64,000 bases of DNA. Origin: Methylocapsa sp. S129 (lineage in GTDB: Bacteria; Pseudomonadota; Alphaproteobacteria; Rhizobiales; Beijerinckiaceae). The notes beneath the pieces were generated by a model. That model was not told the DNA's origin and did not search any database. It saw only the letters and a program-made list of their open reading frames with translations. Of this stretch, positions 14,313-20,796 are shown piece after piece. Positions within the stretch are counted from its first letter, which is position 1, and every line of letters starts with the position of its first letter. Location: assembly GCF_009765995.1 (NCBI RefSeq), contig NZ_LMUI01000048.1, positions 186,001 to 250,000 of the forward strand, in the 5' to 3' direction. Position numbers and translations under genes: made by a program.

Positions 14313-16991
14313 ATGACGAAATGGGTCTATTCTTTCGGCGGCGAAAAAGCCGAAGGGACGGGGCGGATGCGCGACCTGCTCGGCGGCAAGGGCGCCAATC
14401 TCGCCGAAATGGCCAATCTTGGCCTGCCGGTTCCCCCCGGCTTCACCATCAGCACCGAAGTCTGTACGCATTTCTACGCTCATTCCAAGCAATATCCCGG
14501 GGAATTGCAGGCGCAGGTCGAGGCGGCGCTTAAAGCCGTCGGAATGCTTGCCGAACGCGTCTTTGGCGACGCCGCCAATCCGCTGCTGGTTTCCGTGCGT
14601 TCGGGCGCCAGGGCCTCGATGCCCGGCATGATGGATACGGTGCTGAACCTCGGCCTCAACGACGCCTCTGTGGTGACGTTAGCCAAGACGTCGGGCGACG
14701 AGCGTTTCGCCTATGATAGCTATCGGCGCTTCATCCAGATGTATTCCAATGTCGTGCTCGATATCGATCACCATCATTTCGAGGACATCCTCGAGGCGAT
14801 GAAGGAGGATAAGGGCTATATCCTCGACACGGATCTGAGCGCCGAAGACTGGCGCGCGATCATCGCCGCGTACAAGGCCAAAGTGCAGGAGGCGAGCGGC
14901 AAGCCGTTTCCCCAGGATCCGCGTCAGCAGCTCTGGGGCGCGATCGGCGCGGTCTTTTCCTCCTGGATGAACCAGCGCGCCATCACCTATCGGCGCCTGA
15001 ACGACATTCCCGAGAGCTGGGGCACCGCGGTCAGCGTCCAGGCGATGGTGTTTGGCAATATGGGCGAGACCTCGGCGACGGGCGTCGCCTTCACGCGCAA
15101 TCCCTCGACCGGCGCCAACGAGCTCTACGGCGAATTCCTCGTCAACGCCCAGGGCGAGGATGTAGTGGCCGGCATTCGCACGCCGCAGAACATCACCGAG
15201 GCGGCGCGCAAGGCTGCCGGCTCCGACGCGCCTTCTTTGGAAACCTTGATGCCCGAAGCCTTCGCGCGCTTCGTCGCGACGACCCATCTGCTCGAAAAAC
15301 ATTACCGCGACATGCAGGATCTCGAATTCACCATCGAGCGCGGCAAGCTGTGGATGCTGCAGACGCGTGGAGGCAAACGCACCGCGAGGGCCTCGCTGCG
15401 CGTCGCCGTCGAAATGGCCAACGAGGGCTTGATCTCTCAAGAAGACGCCGTCGCGCGCATCGAGCCCGCCTCGCTCGATCAGTTGCTGCATCCGATGATC
15501 GATCCCAAGGCAATCCGCAATCCCTTGGCGATCGGTCTGCCCGCCTCGCCCGGCGCGGCGTCGGGCGAGATCGTGTTCTCCGCCGACGAGGCCGAGCAGC
15601 TCAGGAATATCGGCCGCAAGGTGATCCTCGTGCGCATCGAGACTTCGCCCGAGGACATCCATGGCATGCATGCCGCCGAAGGCATCGTGACGACGCGCGG
15701 CGGCATGACCTCGCATGCGGCTGTCGTGGCGCGCGGCATGGGCAAGCCTTGCGTTTCGGGCGCGGGAACGATCCGCGTCGACTATGCCGCGCAGACGATG
15801 GTCGCGGGCGGCGTCACGCTGAAAAAAGGCGACATCCTCACCATCGATGGCGGCAACGGCCAGGTTCTGCAGGGCGCGATCGCAATGGTGAAGCCGGAAC
15901 TGACCGGCGAATTCGCCACTTTGATGGGCTGGGCGGATCAGGCGCGGCGCATGAAAGTGCGCGCCAATGCGGAGACGCCGCAGGATGCGCGCGTCGCGCG
16001 CAGTTTCGGCGCCGAGGGCATCGGGCTTTGCCGCACCGAGCATATGTTCTTTGAGGGCGAACGCATCGTCGCGGTGCGTGAAATGATCCTCGCCGAAACG
16101 GAAGCGGGACGGCGCGCCGCGCTCGCCAAACTGCTGCCGATCCAGCGGCGCGACTTCGCAGAATTGTTCGAGATCATGAACGGCCTGCCGGTGACGATCC
16201 GCCTGCTCGACCCGCCGCTGCACGAATTCCTGCCCCATACTGAGGCCGAGATCGCTGAGGTCGCCAAGGCGATGGGGGTCGCGCCGCAAAAGCTGCGCGC
16301 ACGCGCCGCCGATCTGCATGAGGTCAATCCGATGCTCGGCTTTCGCGGCGTGCGCATCGCGATCCGCTATCCCGAAATCGCCGAAATGCAGGCGCGTGCG
16401 ATCTTCGAGGGCGCGGTTGAGGCGGGCGCCAAAACCGGCCAGCCGATCAAGGCCGAGATCATGGTTCCCCTGGTGATGACCAAGGCCGAACTCGACGTCG
16501 TCAAGGCCAATATCGTGGCGATGGCCGAAGCCGTCGCCAAGGAAACGGGCGTCGTGGTGCCTTATGAGATTGGCACGATGATTGAACTGCCGCGCGCCGC
16601 TTTGCGGGCCGGCGATATCGCCAAGAGCGCTGAATTCTTTTCGTTCGGCACCAACGACCTCACGCAGACGACGCTCGGCGTTTCGCGCGACGACGCCGCC
16701 TCGTTCCTCGGGACTTATACGACGCGCGGCGTTCTACCCGCCGATCCCTTCGTGACGCTCGACCAGGAAGGCGTCGGGGAATTGGTGAAGATCGCCGCCG
16801 AGCGGGGCAGGGCGACCCGCCCCGACATCAAGCTTGGCATCTGCGGCGAGCACGGCGGCGATCCTGCGAGCATCGCCTTTTGCGAAAGCGTCGGGCTCGA
16901 CTACGTCTCTTGCTCGCCCTTCCGCGTGCCGATCGCGCGCCTCGCGGCGGCGCAGGCGGCGCTGGGGCGGAAGGCGGCTTCGACGGCGTGA
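14313..16991 (+). CDS. ppdK: Pyruvate, phosphate dikinase
   Basis: An 892-residue PPDK, interconverting pyruvate, ATP and phosphate with PEP, AMP and pyrophosphate. The N-terminal ATP-grasp part opens MTKWVYSFGGEKAEG and LLGGKGANLAEM; the central swivelling domain carries the phosphorylated His in TTRGGMTSHAAVVARGMGKP; the C-terminal PEP-binding barrel has the catalytic Cys in LGICGEHGGDPAS. Length matches bacterial PPDK. The ATG at 14313 follows AACGGACCAGGG. It supplies PEP for gluconeogenesis or C1/C2 growth. A short fragment resembling codons near 16590-16630 reappears at 18716-18758. Confidence 0.97.
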   Translation: MTKWVYSFGGEKAEGTGRMRDLLGGKGANLAEMANLGLPVPPGFTISTEVCTHFYAHSKQYPGELQAQVEAALKAVGMLAERVFGDAANPLLVSVRSGARASMPGMMDTVLNLGLNDASVVTLAKTSGDERFAYDSYRRFIQMYSNVVLDIDHHHFEDILEAMKEDKGYILDTDLSAEDWRAIIAAYKAKVQEASGKPFPQDPRQQLWGAIGAVFSSWMNQRAITYRRLNDIPESWGTAVSVQAMVFGNMGETSATGVAFTRNPSTGANELYGEFLVNAQGEDVVAGIRTPQNITEAARKAAGSDAPSLETLMPEAFARFVATTHLLEKHYRDMQDLEFTIERGKLWMLQTRGGKRTARASLRVAVEMANEGLISQEDAVARIEPASLDQLLHPMIDPKAIRNPLAIGLPASPGAASGEIVFSADEAEQLRNIGRKVILVRIETSPEDIHGMHAAEGIVTTRGGMTSHAAVVARGMGKPCVSGAGTIRVDYAAQTMVAGGVTLKKGDILTIDGGNGQVLQGAIAMVKPELTGEFATLMGWADQARRMKVRANAETPQDARVARSFGAEGIGLCRTEHMFFEGERIVAVREMILAETEAGRRAALAKLLPIQRRDFAELFEIMNGLPVTIRLLDPPLHEFLPHTEAEIAEVAKAMGVAPQKLRARAADLHEVNPMLGFRGVRIAIRYPEIAEMQARAIFEGAVEAGAKTGQPIKAEIMVPLVMTKAELDVVKANIVAMAEAVAKETGVVVPYEIGTMIELPRAALRAGDIAKSAEFFSFGTNDLTQTTLGVSRDDAASFLGTYTTRGVLPADPFVTLDQEGVGELVKIAAERGRATRPDIKLGICGEHGGDPASIAFCESVGLDYVSCSPFRVPIARLAAAQAALGRKAASTA

Positions 16992-17027
16992 TCCTATCGA
17001 GAGAACCTTTTGCATCACGGAGTTCCC

Positions 17028-17750
17028 ATGAAGCGACTGGCGCTCTTGCTGGAACTGAGCGCGACGGTTGCGCTCTTGATTTCGCCCTCGACTGCCTCCG
17101 CGGCGAGTGACGCTGTACCGGCTCACAAGGAGCCCGCTGCGACCGCCAAGGACGCCAAGGGGCTCGTTTCGGTCAGCAGCATGAGCGCGTCCGACTACGA
17201 CGCGTGCGTCGCCGACCTGACGTCCAAAGGGATTGTCTTCGAGCCAGTGAGGGAAGTCTGGGAAGAGGGCTGCCAGCTCTCCGGCGCGATCAAACTCGCC
17301 GCCGTCGCGACGCCTTTCGGGAACGTGAGCATTGCCGGCAAACCCGCCATGCTGTGCAGTTTCGGACGGCTGTTCAGCAACTGGGTGCGCGACGTCGGCG
17401 CGCCGCTCACCCTCGCTTATACCGGCCAGAAATTGACGGAGATCGAGGCCGGACAGGCTTTCTCCTGTCGGGCGCGGTACGATAAGCCAGGCGCCGTCCC
17501 AAGCGAGCACGCCAAGGGGAATGCGATCGACATCGCCTCGTTCGTCCTGGCGGACAATCGCCGCATCCTCGTGAAGCGGCAAGATTCCCAGATTCCCCTG
17601 GCGGCCGACCTCGTCCACGCTTTGCGGATGACGGCCTGCGGCTATTTCACCACGGTCCTCGGCCCCGGGTCAGACCCGGCTCATGAAGAACATCTGCATT
17701 TTGACGCCGCCGTGCACGGCGCCACGCCTAATTACCGCATCTGTGAATGA
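17028..17750 (+). CDS. Secreted extensin-like (ExtA-type) protein
   Basis: A 240-residue protein with a signal peptide (LALLLELSATVALLISPSTASA, in parts ALLLEL and VALLISPSTASAA). The mature part matches the bacterial extensin-like C-terminal domain: four or more cysteines, CSFGRLFSNWVRDV, SEHAKGNAIDIASFVL with the His/Asp pair typical of LAS/D,D-peptidase-like metal sites, and DPAHEEHLHFDAAVHG near the end. That pattern suggests a zinc-dependent periplasmic enzyme or binding protein acting on peptidoglycan. ACGGAG lies five bases before the ATG. A D,D-carboxypeptidase follows 109 bases later, which supports a wall-related role. Confidence 0.88.
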   Translation: MKRLALLLELSATVALLISPSTASAASDAVPAHKEPAATAKDAKGLVSVSSMSASDYDACVADLTSKGIVFEPVREVWEEGCQLSGAIKLAAVATPFGNVSIAGKPAMLCSFGRLFSNWVRDVGAPLTLAYTGQKLTEIEAGQAFSCRARYDKPGAVPSEHAKGNAIDIASFVLADNRRILVKRQDSQIPLAADLVHALRMTACGYFTTVLGPGSDPAHEEHLHFDAAVHGATPNYRICE

Positions 17751-17859
17751 TATGAGCTTTCCCGGGCGCCGTCGCCCTCGACGAAATGGAAGATCGCGAT
17801 TTAGTATATTCGCCGCGAGTTCTTCGCGAGGAAGGATATCTATCCATGATGGGTGCGCC

Positions 17860-18711
17860 ATGACCCCTCGCAACATCGTCCTGTTCGCGTTTGCGTCGCT
17901 GCTTCTATGGGCCGCCCCGGAGGCCGGGTGGGCCGCGGCGCTGCAGACAAAGGCGCTCCAGACAAAGGCGCCCTATGCGTTTCTGATCGACGACAGTACA
18001 GGCGCCGTGTTGTTGGCGAAGAACGCCGACGCGCCGATGTCGCCGGCCTCGACGACGAAAATCCTTACGGCCGAGATCGTCTTCCGCGAACTCGCGGAAG
18101 GCAGGCTCAAGCTCGACGACGCCGTGACGATCTCGCCGAGGGCGGCGCGCGAGGGCGACGCCGAGTCCGGCGGCTCCAGCATGTTCGCCCAGGCGAACTC
18201 CAGCGTCCGGATCGAGGATCTGCTGCGCGGCCTTCTCATCACGTCGGGTAACGATGCGGCGATCGCTTTGGCCGAGCGCGTCGCCGGCGGGGAAGAAGCG
18301 TTCGCCACGTTGATGAACAGGCGCGCTGGCGAACTGGGGATGACCCGGTCGCATTTCGCCAACGCCTGGGGCGACGGCAGTCCCAGACAGAAGGTCACCG
18401 CGCGCGACATGGCCCGCCTCGCCTCGTACGTCATCCGGACCTACCCTCAATATTATCGCTACTGCGGAGAGGCCGAGTTCACCTGGAACGGCATCCGGCA
18501 ACATAACCGGAACCCGCTTCTGGGCATGAACATCGGGGCGGACGGCGTGAAAACGGGCCATCTGGCGAGCAGCGGCTTCGGCCTGGTCGGATCCGCCGTC
18601 CAGAACGGCCACAGGCTGATCCTGGTCCTCAACGGAACGCGCTCGGAACAGGACCGAGCCAATGAAGCGCGCCGGTTGTTTGAATGGGGATTTCACGCGG
18701 CTGGTCTCTAG
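17860..18711 (+). CDS. D-alanyl-D-alanine carboxypeptidase (penicillin-binding protein, DacF-like)
   Basis: A 283-residue class C low-molecular-weight PBP that trims terminal D-Ala from peptidoglycan stem peptides. A signal peptide (VLFAFASLLLWAAPEAGWAA) is followed by the serine-peptidase triad: SPASTTK (SxxK nucleophile), SGN (SxN) and GVKTGHLASSG (KTG). The usual C-terminal beta domain and membrane anchor are absent, giving a compact form. ATG 17860 lies after GGGTGCGCC; earlier in-frame codons are not preferred because they place the signal peptide inside the protein. Bases 17941-17970 contain a tandem ACAAAGGCGC duplication that gives LQTKALQTKA. Confidence 0.93.
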   Translation: MTPRNIVLFAFASLLLWAAPEAGWAAALQTKALQTKAPYAFLIDDSTGAVLLAKNADAPMSPASTTKILTAEIVFRELAEGRLKLDDAVTISPRAAREGDAESGGSSMFAQANSSVRIEDLLRGLLITSGNDAAIALAERVAGGEEAFATLMNRRAGELGMTRSHFANAWGDGSPRQKVTARDMARLASYVIRTYPQYYRYCGEAEFTWNGIRQHNRNPLLGMNIGADGVKTGHLASSGFGLVGSAVQNGHRLILVLNGTRSEQDRANEARRLFEWGFHAAGL

Positions 18712-18715
18712 GGCT

Positions 18716-18758
18716 CCGCGCGCCGCGTTGCGGGCGGGCGACATCGCCAAAAGCGTCG
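18716..18758 (+). pseudogene. Short echo of ppdK
   Basis: Just after the carboxypeptidase stop, CCGCGCGCCGC-TTGCGGG-GGCGA-ATCGCCAA-AGCG matches ppdK around 16590-16630 with only a few differences, and translates to PRAALRAGDIAKS, the same as in PPDK. The match ends abruptly on both sides. It looks like a relic of a duplication whose remaining part was lost. Confidence 0.5.
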
Positions 18759-18785
18759 ACCGGGAGTTGGTGAATTAGTTATTGA

Positions 18786-18812
18786 CGTATGTAAGGCGAT
18801 GCCTTACATACG
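18786..18812. promoter_or_regulatory. Perfect palindromic operator and core promoter of higBA
   Basis: CGTATGTAAGGC-GAT-GCCTTACATACG has 12-bp arms with no mismatch. A -35-like TTGACG (18783-18788) overlaps its left end and a -10-like TACATA (18805-18810) lies in its right arm with a 16-base spacer. The toxin ATG is at 18816, so the transcript would have almost no leader. HigA binding here would block the promoter directly. Confidence 0.75.
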
Positions 18813-18815
18813 CTT

Positions 18816-19097
18816 ATGATCGCGAGCTTTCGAAGCAAGCCGCTCAAGCGCTACTGGACTAAGGGAGACGACGCCGGCATTCGTCCAGACTGGCGTTCGA
18901 AAGTTCGTATCATTTTGTCCAGGCTTGACGTAGCTCCGCTCCCAGCGGCCATGAATTCGCCGGGGCTCGGGTTTCACGCACTGGCGGGCGATCTTGCGGG
19001 CCGATATGCGGTGACCGTTTCAAGAAACTGGCGCATCACGTTCTCATGGGACGGCGAAGATGCGACAGAAGTCGATTTGGAGGACTATCATGGCTAA
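18816..19097 (+). CDS. higB: HigB-type toxin (RelE superfamily mRNA interferase)
   Basis: A 93-residue HigB: the start MIASFRSKPLKRYWTKGD, the middle RIILSRLDVAPLPAAMNSPG, and the end LAGRYAVTVSRNWRITFSWD then GEDATEVDLEDYHG (in parts) are characteristic of this family, which cleaves translated mRNA. The ATG lies only four bases after the operator palindrome and no Shine-Dalgarno fits between, suggesting a leaderless mRNA. Its stop falls within the higA start region (8-base overlap). It appears intact. Confidence 0.93.
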   Translation: MIASFRSKPLKRYWTKGDDAGIRPDWRSKVRIILSRLDVAPLPAAMNSPGLGFHALAGDLAGRYAVTVSRNWRITFSWDGEDATEVDLEDYHG

Positions 19098-19398
19098 GAA
19101 CCGGCGCCATTCATCGATCGAGCCCGCTCATCCCGGCGAGATGCTGGCCGAAATCACGATCCCTGCGACGGGCAAGACCAAGACTGAGATCGCTCGTCTC
19201 CTCGGTATTTCGCGCCAGACGCTTTACGACATTGTTTCTCTGAAGCAAGGCGTATCGCCTTCGATTGCCGTTCGGCTCGGCAAGCTGTTCGGTGACGGTC
19301 CCGAGATTTGGCTGCGGATGCAAACCGAACATGATCTTTGGCGCGCTTTGAAGGAAGTTGACGTGTCAGCCATCAAGACGCTTGAACGCGCTGCATAG
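19090..19398 (+). CDS. higA: HigA-type antitoxin (addiction module HTH)
   Basis: A 102-residue antitoxin of the HigA/VapI type. PAHPGEMLAEITIPA is the signature start, followed by the helix-turn-helix KTEIARLLGISRQTLYDIVS and SPSIAVRLGKLFGDGPEIWLR (in parts). It neutralises HigB and represses the operon, most likely through the palindrome at 18786-18812. An N-terminal basic stretch AKNRRHSS precedes the domain. The pair follows the ppdK echo and precedes the permease fragment, so it sits in a rearranged stretch. Confidence 0.95.
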   Translation: MAKNRRHSSIEPAHPGEMLAEITIPATGKTKTEIARLLGISRQTLYDIVSLKQGVSPSIAVRLGKLFGDGPEIWLRMQTEHDLWRALKEVDVSAIKTLERAA

Positions 19399-19429
19399 GC
19401 GCGGCGGCCATCCAGCGGTCTGACACCCC

Positions 19430-19606
19430 TCACAGCTCCAGCAAGAACGCTGCCGGCTTCTGCCCCAATATCCGCCAGGCGCCGATCATCCTGAGCGCCA
19501 CGGTCAGTAGCATTGCTGCGAGCGCGACGCCGACCGCCGCCGAACAGGAGACGGCGAAGTCGAGTGGCGTGACGCGGGTGACGATGACGTAAGCCGCGCC
19601 GGCGCC
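19430..19606 (-). pseudogene. Orphan 3' end of the ABC permease gene
   Basis: Reading on the minus strand this 177-base stretch encodes GAGAAYVIVTRV..., then LLTVALRMIGAWRILGQKPA and a stop. It corresponds to the last 58 residues of the permease at 20797-23379, in frame with about a dozen replacements. It has no start or upstream part. The intact permease end and this copy flank the calpain-like gene, so the two were separated by duplication and insertion. Confidence 0.85.
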
Positions 19607-19665
19607 CCTCTCGCAATCATCCCGTAATCTCCGGTCATCCCTCGGTTTAACGGAAGGAATTGACC

Positions 19666-20775
19666 ATGTGGATGCGAGGTCTGATTTCCCTGTCGGGCGC
19701 CGCCTTCATTGCTTTCGGTTGTGTCGCCTCGGCGCGGGCGTCGGGCGGCCTGTCCGACAACGCTCAGGCGTTTCTCGCCACCGTCAGGAGCAATTTCGCG
19801 GCCTGGGATACGAGCCATAAAGGGCGGCTCACCTTGGCCGAGATCGAAGCCGACATGCAGAATCCCGCTATCAAGGGCGACGCCGCGGCGGCCCTGGCGG
19901 CGCTGATGTGGGGCGCCAAGCCCAGCAAGGCCGAGCCCGAGCCGCGATCCTACGCCCTCACGGATTTCGACGCGATCGAGAAGACGCTTCTTGACGGCCA
20001 GAAGCCGGACCGGAGCTACATCGCCACTTTCGCCGAAGGCCGACGCAAGGTGGCCGCCGAGCGTCGCGAATTGTTCGCCGACAAGGAGCCGCATCTCGAC
20101 GCCATTCGGCAGCAAAAGGATTCCGATTGCTATTTCAATTCGGCGGTTGGCGCGATCGCGAAGGAGAGGCCACAGATTATCGTCAAGATGATCCGTGAAA
20201 ACAAGGACGGAAGCTTTACGGTGACGTTTCCGGGCCATGCGGCGGAGAAAATTCCGGCGCCGACGGACGCCGAGATCGCCGCTTATACCGATTCCTCGGA
20301 TGGACTCTGGTTCAATGTGCTGGAGAAGGCTTATGGAGAAATCCGCAAGATCAATCCCAAGGCTGTCACCGACGAGCCGCTCGACGCGGCGGCGCTCCAT
20401 GGCGGCAGCACGTCCGAGATCATGACGCTTCTGACGGGCCACAACACCAGGAATATCCTGTTCCCGATCAAGACCGGGCATCCGGCCGACAACAAATTGT
20501 TCAATCAAATCCGGACCGAGGTATCGGCCGCGCTCGACGCCCATATGGCGGTTACGACAGGCAAGGTCGCCCATGCCTACGCCGTCGTCGCCTATGATGG
20601 CGCGACGGATATGTTCACGCTGCACAACCCCTATGATCGCGGCGGGCAGGAGAAGATGCCCGATGGCGATGGCGCGGCCCGCGACGAAAAAGGGTTCTTC
20701 ACGATGACGACCGCGAAATTTGTAGAAAATTTCAACAATGTCGTCATTGAGGAGATGACCACCGCGAGCCGCTGA
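19666..20775 (+). CDS. Secreted calpain-like cysteine protease with EF-hand
   Basis: A 369-residue exported protein. Residues 1-26 form a signal peptide (LISLSGAAFIAFGCVASARA). Residues 48-59, DTSHKGRLTLAE, fit a 12-residue EF-hand loop (Asp48, Ser50, Lys52, Gly53, Glu59). The catalytic part resembles the calpain/C2 core: QKDSDCYFNSAVGAI with Cys155, KVAHAYAVVAY with His303 and LHNPYDRGG with Asn321, in the expected order and spacing. GGAAGG lies eight bases before ATG 19666; the TTG six bases earlier is less likely. It would act in the periplasm or outside, possibly calcium-dependent. Substrate is unknown. It is flanked by permease gene copies, hinting at insertion. Confidence 0.75.
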   Translation: MWMRGLISLSGAAFIAFGCVASARASGGLSDNAQAFLATVRSNFAAWDTSHKGRLTLAEIEADMQNPAIKGDAAAALAALMWGAKPSKAEPEPRSYALTDFDAIEKTLLDGQKPDRSYIATFAEGRRKVAAERRELFADKEPHLDAIRQQKDSDCYFNSAVGAIAKERPQIIVKMIRENKDGSFTVTFPGHAAEKIPAPTDAEIAAYTDSSDGLWFNVLEKAYGEIRKINPKAVTDEPLDAAALHGGSTSEIMTLLTGHNTRNILFPIKTGHPADNKLFNQIRTEVSAALDAHMAVTTGKVAHAYAVVAYDGATDMFTLHNPYDRGGQEKMPDGDGAARDEKGFFTMTTAKFVENFNNVVIEEMTTASR

Positions 20776-20796
20776 CCGGCGGTGGATAAGAGACCC

